From Lachnospiraceae bacterium (GTDB lineage: Bacteria > Bacillota > Clostridia > Lachnospirales > Lachnospiraceae), in the NCBI GenBank assembly GCA_910575475.1, contig CAJTGD010000019.1, positions 1 to 64,000 on the forward strand: a stretch of 64,000 bases of DNA, in the 5' to 3' direction. The notes under the pieces were generated by a model that worked only from the letters and a program-made list of their open reading frames with translations, did no database searches and had not been told where the DNA came from. This document shows, piece after piece, positions 20,240-28,844 of this stretch (its first letter is position 1; every line of letters begins with the position of its first letter). Position numbers and translations under genes: made by a program.

Positions 20240-21232
20240 ATGAAAGAGAATAAATCAGTCTTAAAGAAGATTACCGATTCCCGTGAAGCGAGCCTGCTGA
20301 TCGTACTGATCGTCCTTTGTATCGTGATCTCGCTGCGGAGTCCTTCTTTCATGACATTAAAATCCATTTCGGATATGTTGAAAAATAATGCGGTCATCAT
20401 GATCATGACCCTGGGAATGCTGGGCGTACTGCTGATCGGCGGAATTGATATCTCCATCGCTTCCACGCTTGCATTTTCCGGTATGTCGGTGGGTATGCTG
20501 ATGAAATACGGCATGGTGCAGAATACATTCGTATTATTCCTCATCGCCATCGGGATCGGCGCACTGTGCGGGCTGCTGATCGGGCTGATCATTTCCAGAG
20601 GAAAGGTACTGCCGATCATTGCCACAATGGGCTTTATGTATATATACCGGGGGCTTGCCTACATCATCGCCAACAGCCAGTGGGCCAGCGCGGAAAATCT
20701 GGGAACCTTTAAGGACTTTGCACTGGGAAGCGTACTCGGAGTGAACAACGTCATTATCGTTATGGTGATCTGCTATATCATTTTCTTCATTGTCATGAAG
20801 TGGACCAAGATCGGAAGAATGGTCTATGCGGTGGGAAGCAACCGGGAAGCGGCCCAGATCTCCGGTATCAATACGGCAAATGTGGAGCTACTGGTCTATA
20901 CGGTGATGGGTACGCTCTCCGGACTGTGCGGCGCGCTGGCGGTTTCCATTTACTCCTCTGCGCAGCCGAATATGCTGTACGGCAGAGAGATGGATGTCAT
21001 CGCGGCCTGCGTCATCGGCGGCGTCAGCATGACCGGCGGCCGGGGAAGCGTAGCCGGAGCACTCTTAGGCTCCCTGATCCTGGCGATCATCGCAAAGGCA
21101 CTTCCGCTTGTAGGAATCGAAGCGATCGCGCAGAACACGGTAAAGGGCGTCATCATCCTGGTCGTGATCGTGCTCAATGTCATCACGCAGCGCATGATGG
21201 ATAAGAACAATCTGAAAGGGAGGGAGATGTAA
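20240..21232 (+). CDS. rhaP: Sugar ABC importer permease 1
   Basis: 330 residues from ATG 20240, 16 bases after the ATPase stop; an in-frame start at 20201 would overlap the ATPase gene. It is a BPD_transp_2 permease with about 8-10 hydrophobic helices, the GGIDISIAS motif and the late signature GGVSMTGGRGSVAGALLGS. Both are typical of ribose/rhamnose/AI-2 permeases. It forms the channel with the next gene product. Confidence 0.88.
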   Translation: MKENKSVLKKITDSREASLLIVLIVLCIVISLRSPSFMTLKSISDMLKNNAVIMIMTLGMLGVLLIGGIDISIASTLAFSGMSVGMLMKYGMVQNTFVLFLIAIGIGALCGLLIGLIISRGKVLPIIATMGFMYIYRGLAYIIANSQWASAENLGTFKDFALGSVLGVNNVIIVMVICYIIFFIVMKWTKIGRMVYAVGSNREAAQISGINTANVELLVYTVMGTLSGLCGALAVSIYSSAQPNMLYGREMDVIAACVIGGVSMTGGRGSVAGALLGSLILAIIAKALPLVGIEAIAQNTVKGVIILVVIVLNVITQRMMDKNNLKGREM

Positions 21233-21234
21233 CT

Positions 21235-22233
21235 ATGGCTGGAAAATCCGGAAGAACGATTGCCAATGTCCCGGAGAAATCTCTGAAAAAGACATTATTC
21301 TGCTGGGAAGGCATGTTAGTCGTATTGTTTATCCTGATCAATATTTTTTGCGCAGGTATCCCCCAAAGCTATCAGTTCAGCAACGTTTTGAGAGAAATGC
21401 CGAAGTACCTGACAGAGATGTTCCTGCTGTTTCCGATGGCATTCATCCTGGTACTCGGTGAGATTGATATCTCCGTAGGCGCTACGGTCTGCCTGTCCGC
21501 TACGATGACCTGCATGGCCTCCAACAAGGGACTTCCCTTCGGGATGGTAATCCTGGTCGCGTTACTGGTAGGTACGATGTGCGGCCTGGTAAACGGGCTG
21601 ATCCTGACCAACTTTCAGGAGCTGCCGCCCATGATCGTAACGCTGGGAACCCAGATCGTATTCCGCGGGATCGCGGAGATCGCACTGGGAAGCGGCGGAT
21701 CCATTTCCCTGACCAATGCGGACGGCTTCCGCATGATCGCCGGGAAAGTCGGGATCATTCCCTACATTTTCTTTGTCGTGATCATCATGGCCGTATTGTT
21801 CAGCGTGGTCCTGGCAAAGACTACCTTCGGCCGGAGCGTATATGCCATCGGTTCCAATCGGCTGGCGGCATACTATTCCGGAATCCATGTACAGACCATC
21901 CGGCTCATCATCTATACCGTGATGGGATTCATGGCCGGGCTGGCGGCACTGTTTTTGACTTCCGTCCTGTACGGGGCGAACACCACCACCGGAAACGGAT
22001 TTGAGATGGATGCCATCGCAATGGCAGTATTCGGCGGAATCTCCACTTCCGGAGGAAAAGGAAGGCTGCTGGGCGGAATCATTTCCGGCTTTACCATCAT
22101 CTGCCTGCGGATCGGTCTCGGACAGATCAACATGAATCCGCAGCTGATCCTGATCATACTGGGAATCCTGCTGATCCTGGCGGTACTGCTGCCGAATATC
22201 TCAGCAAAGCTGAATGTAAAGAAGAAAGCATAA
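21235..22233 (+). CDS. rhaQ: Sugar ABC importer permease 2
   Basis: 332 residues, starting 2 bases after permease 1 with GGAGGGAGA upstream. It has GEIDISVGATVCLSA near residue 80 and the signature GGISTSGGKGRLLGGIISG, so it is the second half of a heterodimeric BPD_transp_2 channel. A 241-base gap separates it from the binding-protein gene. That gap has a small palindrome GATACCAGGTATC (22290-22302) but no clear terminator or known riboswitch. Confidence 0.88.
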   Translation: MAGKSGRTIANVPEKSLKKTLFCWEGMLVVLFILINIFCAGIPQSYQFSNVLREMPKYLTEMFLLFPMAFILVLGEIDISVGATVCLSATMTCMASNKGLPFGMVILVALLVGTMCGLVNGLILTNFQELPPMIVTLGTQIVFRGIAEIALGSGGSISLTNADGFRMIAGKVGIIPYIFFVVIIMAVLFSVVLAKTTFGRSVYAIGSNRLAAYYSGIHVQTIRLIIYTVMGFMAGLAALFLTSVLYGANTTTGNGFEMDAIAMAVFGGISTSGGKGRLLGGIISGFTIICLRIGLGQINMNPQLILIILGILLILAVLLPNISAKLNVKKKA

Positions 22234-22474
22234 AGATAATCTGTTGTATTATTTGTTATATTGAAACCTTTTTATACTACTTATTTCATGATACCAGGTA
22301 TCCGGGCCTGATTCGGCGGATGAACTGCTTATATTCAGAAGTCCTTGCCAGAATACCCACAGGGAATCCTTTCATGCATGCCCTGCGGGGCGGGCGGGCT
22401 TCATTCGATCAGGCAGCTCTGCCGGACAGGGGATACTTTGTATAAAAAAATCATATTCCAGGGAGGAAAGAAGC

Positions 22475-23590
22475 ATGAAGAAAAAATTATTAAGCGCTTT
22501 ATTGTGCACAGCTATGGTCGCTACGATGGCAGTTGGATGCGGCAGCGGAAACAGCGACAGTGGAAATGCTGACAGCGGCAGCAGCAGCGAAGCTACTAAC
22601 GATGCAGGCGACGACGCGGAAGAAGCCGGTGACGACGGCGGAGAAAGCGGCAGCGGTACATATGCGATCGTTACAAAATCCGCGGGAAACCCGTTCAACG
22701 AGAAGACAGCCGACGGTTTCCAGGAAGTCATCGAAGCAGCAGGCGGCACGGCAATCGTAAAGCATCCGGAAGCACCGACAGCGGATGCGCAGGTTTCCGT
22801 AATCCAGTCCCTGATCTCCCAGGGCGTTGACTCCATCTGTATCGCGGCAAACGATGAGAACGCGCTGCAGGCAGCTTTGGAAGAAGCAATGGACGCAGGC
22901 ATCAAGGTATGCTGTGAAGATTCCAAGACCAATCCGGACAGCCGCCAGGTATTTGTAAACCAGGCAGGTGTACAGGAGATCGGACAGGCTCTGATGGATG
23001 CCGTACTTGATATCTCCGGCGGAGAAGGACAGTGGGCAGTTCTGTCTGCTACATCACAGGCGGCAAACCAGAACGCATGGATCGACGCAATGAAGGAAGT
23101 TATGGAAAGCGATGACAAGTATTCCGGACTGGAGCTGGTAGAGGTTGCTTACGGCGATGACGAACCGCAGAAATCCACCGACCAGACACAGGCTCTGCTT
23201 GCAAAATATCCGGATCTGAAAGTGATCTGTGCTCCGACTACCGTTGGTATCAACGCGGCAGCTAAGGTTCTTCAGGATGAAAAGTCTTCCGTGAAGCTGA
23301 CCGGCCTCGGACTTCCGTCTGAAATGGCTGAGTACATCGGCGACGATGACGACCACTCCTGCCCGTATATGTATCTGTGGAATCCCATCGACCTTGGACG
23401 TCTTGGAGCTTATACTTCCATGGCACTGGTTGACGGAACCATCACAGGCGCAGAAGGCGACAAGTTCACCGCAGGCGACATGGGCGATTATGAGATTGTT
23501 GCGGCAGATGACGGCGGTACAGAGATGATCTTGGGCGCACCGTTCAAGTTCGACGCTGACAATATTGACGAGTGGAAAGACGTATATTAA
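22475..23590 (+). CDS. rhaS: Rhamnose-type ABC substrate-binding lipoprotein
   Basis: 371 residues: signal peptide with lipobox AVGC (Cys about residue 22), a low-complexity Gly/Ser/Asp/Glu linker, then a Peripla_BP_4 domain. The segments APTTVGINAAAKVLQD, TGLGLPSEMAEYIG and LWNPIDLGRLGAYTS are characteristic of RhaS-like rhamnose-binding proteins and distinguish it from ribose or galactose binders. GGGAGG precedes the ATG, and a strong terminator follows at 23625-23668. It delivers sugar to the permease pair encoded upstream. Confidence 0.85.
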   Translation: MKKKLLSALLCTAMVATMAVGCGSGNSDSGNADSGSSSEATNDAGDDAEEAGDDGGESGSGTYAIVTKSAGNPFNEKTADGFQEVIEAAGGTAIVKHPEAPTADAQVSVIQSLISQGVDSICIAANDENALQAALEEAMDAGIKVCCEDSKTNPDSRQVFVNQAGVQEIGQALMDAVLDISGGEGQWAVLSATSQAANQNAWIDAMKEVMESDDKYSGLELVEVAYGDDEPQKSTDQTQALLAKYPDLKVICAPTTVGINAAAKVLQDEKSSVKLTGLGLPSEMAEYIGDDDDHSCPYMYLWNPIDLGRLGAYTSMALVDGTITGAEGDKFTAGDMGDYEIVAADDGGTEMILGAPFKFDADNIDEWKDVY

Positions 23591-23624
23591 AATACGGCGG
23601 TTATAGAACTTTCTGACCGACAGA

Positions 23625-23668
23625 GAAAAAAGAAGAACGCGGATGTGTGGTCTGCGTTCTTCTTTTTT
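23625..23668 (+). terminator. Rho-independent terminator
   Basis: AAAAAAGAAGAACGC pairs with GCGTTCTTCTTTTTT around an 11-base loop. It ends the importer operon and, being A/T-flanked on both sides, may also stop minus-strand transcription. Confidence 0.9.
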
Positions 23669-23686
23669 GGGCGTGTCCCCTTTTCT

Positions 23687-25129
23687 CTACTGCCTAACGT
23701 CCACCAGTCCTGTATGCACCATATCCTCGTCAAATTCCATCATTCCGCCGGTCCCACATACATTCAGATACATATCTTTCAGATCCGGCTCATTTACGAT
23801 CCAGGCATGTTGGGTCCGGACACTTTCTCCGGGTTTTAATTCGGAAATATAATTCCCGCCCATACCATAGTCCGCATGGGGCGACCAATATTTCTGGCTC
23901 CAGGCTGCTCCGCTCTGGTCGATATCGTCGTATGTCTGACCGGATTTTTTATCAGTACCGCCGCCGGCAATATCACAGATTCCCTCACCATAATAGGAAT
24001 AGACCCGATATTCACCATCCTGCTCTTTCAAAAGCATAAGGTTACCGTTGTAGAGTACGTTGCGAAGCTCCTGATCGCTGTTGTTGGTATACGTTGTCGT
24101 AACAAGTACCAGCTTCTGGTCCACCTCTTCCGTCCGAATAACTTCATCCAGTGTATTGACCCCATCCCCCTTCCTGATATAGGACAGTTTATTTTTCATG
24201 AGCTTTCCGTCCTGTCCAACCGCAGCCTTCCAAACATCCGGAATATATTCCTCTTTCAGAAGGGACAGATTATCCGAAATCTCTACAGAATCCACTTCCG
24301 CCGTGATCTCCATGCCGAGTTCTGAGGCCCATACGCTGTTTCCTTCCGCATCTGTACCTGCCATATCCAGAGGAAATGCATCTCCTGTCTTGTGAATCTT
24401 CAAATCCTCTTTTTGAGCGGAAGTCATAGCCTCCCCGCTCTCCCCGATCGGTTCCTGCTGTCGGATATAATCGCTCCAACTCCACACTTCGGATGTATCC
24501 AGCATTTCTTCGGTCTCTTGCAGGGTGATGCCGGAAGCCATCTTATATGCATCTTCCTTTGAAACATCCTCACATATATGGATGACCAGGATCCTGTACT
24601 GTTCCGGATAAAGAAGATAAATCTTCTGTGAATATTCTGATCTCACATTTTGCCGTCTATAGATTCCTTCATGCTCTCCAAAATCCGTCTTTTCTTTCTC
24701 TACGACATCCGTGTCCGTAATATTTAACTCGTCACTCTTTTCATCCAGCAGAAGTGTGATAAAAGTAATTCCTCCTACTTCCTGTCTTTCCTCAAATTCC
24801 AGATGCCATTCGTCTCTCCAGCGCATTCCCTTTGGAATGTAGTCCGCCTGGATCTTGATATCCGCAATTTTTTCCAGCAGAGGTACGGTTTTATCCTCAT
24901 CCGTGTCACTTGCGACCCGGGTATCAACGCCGTACTTCCCCTTTTCCTCTATTTCTATATGGCGCATATTCACCGCCGCAAATGCAGCCGTACCTATTGT
25001 GAAACAGGCTGCCAAAATAAAAACTGCTGTACGTTTGGGTGTCCATGGACGCTTTCTCTTTTTTCTTATTCCCGCTGCCTGTGCAGGACTCTCCATACTG
25101 CTTTTGATCTGTAAATCCTCATCAGCCAT
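23687..25129 (-). CDS. Single-pass membrane protein, probable anti-sigma-type (DUF4179-like)
   Basis: 480 residues: a short basic cytoplasmic N-terminus (RKKRKRPWTPKR), one helix (about 34-55) and a long extracellular part with beta-rich repeats. The layout and position right after an ECF sigma gene match DUF4179-type anti-sigma proteins. However, the cytoplasmic sigma-binding segment seems short, and its ATG lies inside the sigma fragment. A deletion may have fused the two genes. Its C-terminal part, ending near GTGGMMEFDEDM, looks like a separate beta domain. Confidence 0.6.
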   Translation of the reverse strand: MADEDLQIKSSMESPAQAAGIRKKRKRPWTPKRTAVFILAACFTIGTAAFAAVNMRHIEIEEKGKYGVDTRVASDTDEDKTVPLLEKIADIKIQADYIPKGMRWRDEWHLEFEERQEVGGITFITLLLDEKSDELNITDTDVVEKEKTDFGEHEGIYRRQNVRSEYSQKIYLLYPEQYRILVIHICEDVSKEDAYKMASGITLQETEEMLDTSEVWSWSDYIRQQEPIGESGEAMTSAQKEDLKIHKTGDAFPLDMAGTDAEGNSVWASELGMEITAEVDSVEISDNLSLLKEEYIPDVWKAAVGQDGKLMKNKLSYIRKGDGVNTLDEVIRTEEVDQKLVLVTTTYTNNSDQELRNVLYNGNLMLLKEQDGEYRVYSYYGEGICDIAGGGTDKKSGQTYDDIDQSGAAWSQKYWSPHADYGMGGNYISELKPGESVRTQHAWIVNEPDLKDMYLNVCGTGGMMEFDEDMVHTGLVDVRQ

Positions 25130-25299
25130 GTTCTGGCGTATTTCTCCTGCTTCAAATCATCCACCTTTCCGAAAGCCTTGACGATTGCTTCCTGTATAGC
25201 GTCTGCGCAGTCCGTATCCTGTTTCAGGATCGACTTTGCCGTGGCGTACATTTACTTTTCCGAAGCAAGGATCAAGCTTCCCAATTGTTCCTTAGTCAC
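25066..25299 (-). pseudogene. ECF sigma factor remnant with in-frame stop
   Basis: Starting at GTG 25299 the frame reads TKEQLGSLILASEK, then TAA (25252-25254), then MYATAKSILKQDTDCADAIQ and KYARTWLMRI. This is the sigma-70 region 2 of an ECF factor. The frame then leaves the family and ends within the start of the next gene. Region 4 is missing, so it cannot work as a normal sigma factor. Confidence 0.75.
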
Positions 25300-25385
25300 G
25301 CATTTACATCTCCCTTCCGCCGGCCGGCTTCTCATTTGTACTACATCTATTAGACGTTTTCGCAGGAAAAATATCCCGCCCCGAT

Positions 25386-25423
25386 AAAAAATATTTCCAA
25401 CCGTTCAGGTGGAAATATTTTTG
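25386..25423. terminator. Hairpin, possible bidirectional terminator
   Basis: AAAATATTTCCA pairs with TGGAAATATTTT around an 11-base loop, with T-rich sequence after it on either strand. Confidence 0.6.
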
Positions 25424-25436
25424 CTCATGCATTCAA

Positions 25437-25468
25437 AAAAGAGACTGCCCTATTCAGCAGTCTCTTTT
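25437..25468 (-). terminator. Terminator of the eutP satellite operon
   Basis: AAAAGAGACTGC at 25437-25448 pairs with GCAGTCTCTTTT at 25457-25468 around an 8-base loop. On the minus strand it is followed by TTTTTT, about 75 bases after the eutP stop. Confidence 0.85.
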
Positions 25469-25543
25469 CAACATAACATACATTCATTTTTCATCTTGTC
25501 AATCTCCGCCAGGTTAATCCCTTGCACAAAAGATGTTCTCATT

Positions 25544-26047
25544 TTAATCCGGCACAGGATCCCATTCATTCAGCCCAAGCGCCTGCCTGTGTTTTGCCTG
25601 CTGCAGTGTCAGGGGCGGAAGATCCTCCGACAGGTATTCCATCAGCTCGTCAATCCCCTCTCTGGTCACATTATTGATCAGAAAGATCCGTTCGCATCCC
25701 GCATTGATCAGCCATTGCCTGACCATCGGAATATTGGCATAGGGAGAATCCACCTTTGTAATAATCCCTATGAGCGGACGCAGAATAAAAGAACGTCCGC
25801 CGGGCCCGAACAGGTTATATGGCTCGTCTGCCGCCTGGACCATGGCCACCACATCGGCCTCGAAGGAAAAGCAGGCAAGTCCTACACTAAAGCACTTCGA
25901 CTCCGCATATTCCCCCGGAGAGTCGATCGTGTCCTCGCTGGTATTCGTATATTGTGTTTTTACATAATGAAGCTCTTCGCCCTTCAGCGCCTGTGTCAGA
26001 GAAGTTTTCCCCGCTTCGCTCCTGCCCATCAAAAATAGTTTTTTCAT
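25544..26047 (-). CDS. eutP: EutP/PduV-like GTPase-fold protein
   Basis: 167 residues with P-loop GRSEAGKTSL (residues 8-17), DxxG-like DSPGEY and the base-recognition motif TKVD. This is the EutP/PduV family. PduV-type proteins associate with microcompartments, and EutP has been reported to have kinase-type activity. It is the last gene of a three-gene operon with two PduU/EutS shell proteins, about 9 kb away from the main microcompartment locus. Confidence 0.9.
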   Translation of the reverse strand: MKKLFLMGRSEAGKTSLTQALKGEELHYVKTQYTNTSEDTIDSPGEYAESKCFSVGLACFSFEADVVAMVQAADEPYNLFGPGGRSFILRPLIGIITKVDSPYANIPMVRQWLINAGCERIFLINNVTREGIDELMEYLSEDLPPLTLQQAKHRQALGLNEWDPVPD

Positions 26048-26068
26048 AGTTTATACGATCCTGTCATC

Positions 26069-26497
26069 TTAGTTTTTATGGATTTCACAGGTCCGAAAGC
26101 CCAATTCTTCGCCAAAAAAACGGACCACCTCTTCCACAGCGGTCTGAACCTGTGACAAGCCTCCGGTCAGGATGAGGGAACCGCAGAAACGATCCATAAA
26201 TCCCACCTGCACATCTGCGCTTTTTACTGCTATGTCTGCTGCTGCCACCACGGCTTCCCACGGCGTAAAACGAATCAGACCGATGGATTCACCGGTATGA
26301 TCCTCGCCTTCATGAACGCCGATATGCAGCGCCAGATTCTGATAAATGCATGTCTGAGAAGGGCTGAGCACATGTGCCAGACAGACCTCCTTGCCCGGAA
26401 CCCGTACACGGGTCATGCGCAGCCGCTTTCCCTTCAGATGTTCATAGTCATTCCGGAACAGCTTTTCCAGCAGTTCCTCCTTTGTAATCCGAGCCAT
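26069..26497 (-). CDS. PduU/EutS-type BMC-H shell protein with N-terminal extension
   Basis: 142 residues from ATG 26497 (AGGAAG upstream; a GTG at 26527 is weaker). The core, from VPGKEVCLAHVL to GFRTCEIHKN, is a circularly permuted BMC domain: AVVAAADIAVKSADVQVGFM is the conserved hexamer helix, and FCGSLILTGG follows. The roughly 30 residues before it (KEELLEKLFRNDYEHLKGKR) are not part of standard EutS. Permuted BMC-H hexamers often form a small beta-barrel over the pore. Confidence 0.88.
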   Translation of the reverse strand: MARITKEELLEKLFRNDYEHLKGKRLRMTRVRVPGKEVCLAHVLSPSQTCIYQNLALHIGVHEGEDHTGESIGLIRFTPWEAVVAAADIAVKSADVQVGFMDRFCGSLILTGGLSQVQTAVEEVVRFFGEELGFRTCEIHKN

Positions 26498-26533
26498 AGC
26501 TTCACTTCCTATTCCATGCTGTTTCACTTAGGA

Positions 26534-26582
26534 ATTGCAGGGAAATAACCTATGCATCCTGACTTGTCTATTTCCCTGCAAT
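26534..26582. other. Perfect 14-bp stem between two shell genes
   Basis: ATTGCAGGGAAATA (26534-26547) is exactly complementary to TATTTCCCTGCAAT (26569-26582), with a 21-base loop. It fills the gap between the two EutS-type genes in the same operon. No T-run follows, so it is more likely an mRNA processing or stability element than a terminator. Confidence 0.65.
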
Positions 26583-26585
26583 CCC

Positions 26586-26951
26586 TTATCTTTTCGTAAT
26601 GTTGCAGACTACATATCCCAGAGAATCCCGGAAATAATCCACGATCTCCGTCATGGCCGAGAATACCTCAGAGATATCGCCTGTGATGATCAGCGTTCCG
26701 GTAAAACGATCTGCAAAGCCGAGATAGACATTTCCGCTCTTGACCGCAATGTCAGACGCAATGACCGCAGATTCCGGCGGCGTCATATTCATGATCCCGA
26801 TCGCGGATGATCGGTAGTCCACCTGCGGGTTTAATCCCAGCTTCTGATATATGATCGGAGCCGGACTCCCCATCACATGCGCAAAAGTGATTTCCTTGCC
26901 GGCTACCGTTTCCTGTACGATTCTGATCTGTTCCTCATGAGCATTTGCCAT
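26586..26951 (-). CDS. PduU/EutS-type BMC-H shell protein
   Basis: 121 residues, standard length. The permuted BMC domain includes AGKEITFAHVMGSP, AIGIMNMTPPESAVIASDIA and GFADRFTGTLIITG. It is the first gene of the satellite operon, with a sigma-A promoter at 27027-27055 about 75 bases upstream. Together with the longer paralogue it probably forms special pores in the shell encoded at 36,850-53,081, which itself has no permuted BMC-H gene. Confidence 0.9.
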   Translation of the reverse strand: MANAHEEQIRIVQETVAGKEITFAHVMGSPAPIIYQKLGLNPQVDYRSSAIGIMNMTPPESAVIASDIAVKSGNVYLGFADRFTGTLIITGDISEVFSAMTEIVDYFRDSLGYVVCNITKR

Positions 26952-27026
26952 TGATGATTCCTCTCTTTCAGAAATGAACTTTTTCTGTTGTATCCGTCGA
27001 TTTTTAAGATATTTATCCTATTAAAA

Positions 27027-27055
27027 ATGATACTCTCAGATAAAAAATCTGTCAA
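27027..27055 (-). promoter_or_regulatory. Sigma-A promoter of the eutS-eutP operon
   Basis: On the minus strand TTGACA (27050-27055) is followed by a 17-base spacer and TATCAT (27027-27032). The spacer contains GATTTTTTATC, a weak inverted repeat that could bind a repressor. Confidence 0.65.
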
Positions 27056-27090
27056 GTATTATACCGGAAAAGATTGGGTGAATCAGACCG

Positions 27091-27543
27091 TTAAAGTATA
27101 GGATACATGGCATTATATACCTGCCTGGTATTCTGATAATATCCACTATTCCTCAGACAATAGATCTCATTAACACTGTACAGCAGCATATTCAGCCCAT
27201 CTCTTGTAATAAAAGCAAAATAGCAGTTGGAATCCAGTACAGCCTCTGCAAATTCCTTTGAGTGAAAAAATTTTTCCTGCTCATCTACAAATACAACGGC
27301 ATCCGCCAGTGCTCTCAGCCTTATAACTGCACTTTCCGTATCTCCCGATAAAACAGCACATTTTCTTTCACAAATGACTTCCGTTCCCGGTCCTGTCCTT
27401 CCGGATAGATAATCGCCTATAATCTGGATCAGAGTGGTCTTCCCTGTGGCACTGTCACCCTGAATGATTGTAATATTCCTGCACAGATTCAATTCATAAC
27501 GGAGCTTTTTGGTGGAAACGACAACTTTGATACTACCCTTCAA
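27091..27543 (-). CDS. Small P-loop ATPase-like protein, unknown role
   Basis: 150 residues with a clear Walker A, ITIIQGDSATGKTTL, at about residues 24-38, and an acidic Walker B-like VVFVDEQEKF near residue 90. No ABC signature or helicase motif is seen. A broken DUF4869-like gene lies directly upstream on the same strand, so the two look like a two-gene cassette. ACCTCC-type ribosome sequence (AGGAGG on the minus strand) is present. Function not recognised. Confidence 0.65.
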   Translation of the reverse strand: MKGSIKVVVSTKKLRYELNLCRNITIIQGDSATGKTTLIQIIGDYLSGRTGPGTEVICERKCAVLSGDTESAVIRLRALADAVVFVDEQEKFFHSKEFAEAVLDSNCYFAFITRDGLNMLLYSVNEIYCLRNSGYYQNTRQVYNAMYPIL

Positions 27544-27567
27544 AAATTTCCACCTCCTGAAATTCTT

Positions 27568-27831
27568 TTAGAAAATCAACTCTTGATACATGATTATGAG
27601 CGCTTTCACGCCGCCTGACAGCCTTTCCGGCGCGATCACACCAAGTACCGGACGTCGATTGCATGTGCAGATATGACCGATGAACTGTCTACATCCAAAA
27701 CCATTTTCTTTACCAGTTCATCCTCAAACCACTCTTCCTCATAGTTATATTTAAAATAGGTATCCGGGCTAAACACATAATTTTTGTCTTCTATATCCTT
27801 CGTGCCTCTGTTGAAAAAAAATATTCGGCAT
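27568..27831 (-). pseudogene. DUF4869-like protein, twice frameshifted
   Basis: Three frames together read MPNIFF, then NRGTKDIEDKNYVFSPDTYF and DELVKKMVLDVDSSSVISAH, then VLGVIAPERLSGGVKALIIM. This resembles DUF4869 proteins of Lachnospiraceae, which continue further. The first shift is at an 8-base A/T homopolymer (27814-27821), the second near 27640. The C-terminal half is missing. It is cotranscribed with the P-loop gene. Confidence 0.55.
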
Positions 27832-27874
27832 AATTTTTGCCCTCCCGCTTTTATAAAATTTATTTCTTTCGTAA

Positions 27875-28279
27875 TCAGCGTATACCTTTTTTATACAGTA
27901 TTTCATACCAGTCACTAATTTCTCTGTGATATTTTTCTAAACTATTGATTCTAATTGAAAAATGAATATCATATCTTCCACTCGCTTCCCAGTCTGTAAT
28001 TATCAACGCATTTTTTCTTATAATCTCTGGTATTACATTATCAATCTGCAGACTGTCTATATATGCAATCAATGATTTAAGATTATGAACATAAAGAGAT
28101 TTGTTATTGTATGAAACTCCAGAATTGTATATCTGAATTTTAATCAATTTTTCCGCAGCCTGTTGGAGATGATAAGCCGCCTGATTTTTTATCTCTTTGA
28201 TTTCACGGTTCTTATAAAGTTCGATTCCCTGTTGTGCCATCAAAAGATCGGCTTTTATCAGTTTCATTGATAATTCCAA
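27875..28279 (-). CDS. HEPN-domain protein (toxin-like half of HEPN/MNT)
   Basis: About 134 residues, all-helical. AAYHLQQAAEKLIKIQIY is the typical first HEPN helix pair, and GRYDIHF carries the Arg and His of a shortened RxxxH motif near the C-terminus. I prefer TTG 28279 (AGAGGG 7 bases upstream); ATG 28267 is an alternative. It directly follows a minimal nucleotidyltransferase gene. In known pairs of this kind the HEPN protein acts as an RNase or is modified by the MNT partner. Confidence 0.75.
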   Translation of the reverse strand: MELSMKLIKADLLMAQQGIELYKNREIKEIKNQAAYHLQQAAEKLIKIQIYNSGVSYNNKSLYVHNLKSLIAYIDSLQIDNVIPEIIRKNALIITDWEASGRYDIHFSIRINSLEKYHREISDWYEILYKKGIR

Positions 28280-28283
28280 CTTA

Positions 28284-28649
28284 TCACCCTCTTTCAAAAA
28301 GGATTACTCCTTTATCAATGTCTTTCATTATGGAATCTTTATATTTTTTTCTTGAATCAAAATACAGCATATCGTAATCCTGCAGATCACCAAAAGAGAC
28401 CACCGCATCCACAAACTCATTGTAGCTTTTCATTCTAAAAATATGATGTTTTGTATATTTCCCAAAAATTGCAATATCAACGTCCGAGTGATACGCACAG
28501 CTTTCCTCAAGAGCAGATCCAAATAGAACTACTTTATCTATTGCACTGCAGATATGAATACTTTCTATAATATTTTGTATATATTCTTTTTTTATACCAG
28601 CCACTTTTATATATCTTCCGCCAGCTCTCATTTCTACCAATTCACACAT
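28284..28649 (-). CDS. Minimal nucleotidyltransferase (MNT antitoxin-like)
   Basis: About 121 residues from ATG 28649 (AAGGA upstream). The signature VVLFGSALEESCAYHSDVDI contains the GSxxx(x)S and DxD metal-binding residues of the pol-beta nucleotidyltransferase fold. A further acidic residue appears in LQDYDMLYFD. It is paired with the HEPN gene 5 bases downstream. In related MntA/HepT systems the MNT protein adenylylates and inactivates the HEPN toxin. Confidence 0.8.
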   Translation of the reverse strand: MCELVEMRAGGRYIKVAGIKKEYIQNIIESIHICSAIDKVVLFGSALEESCAYHSDVDIAIFGKYTKHHIFRMKSYNEFVDAVVSFGDLQDYDMLYFDSRKKYKDSIMKDIDKGVILFERG

Positions 28650-28844
28650 AAACAATATCCTTTTTTCCACAATGAAAACCTATTATATGTGCTTTTACAT
28701 TTCATTCATAAAAAGCAGTTCCAACGCCTTTTATTTTCCTCATTATATTCTCTAATAATAAAAACAGTCAAGTAATAAAATAACATCTTTCCATTTTAAA
28801 AGCAAAGTCTGATCATTCTTTTTACAGCCTACGAATATATGTTA

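Noticed and set aside
22234..22474. Riboswitch before the RhaS-like gene
   Set aside because: The 241-base leader has a small palindrome but no known riboswitch consensus that I can recognise.
22372..23118. Minus-strand open frame opposite the RhaS-like gene, rich in Ser/Ala/Pro
   Set aside because: It is the complement of the low-complexity linker and binding domain; no independent support.
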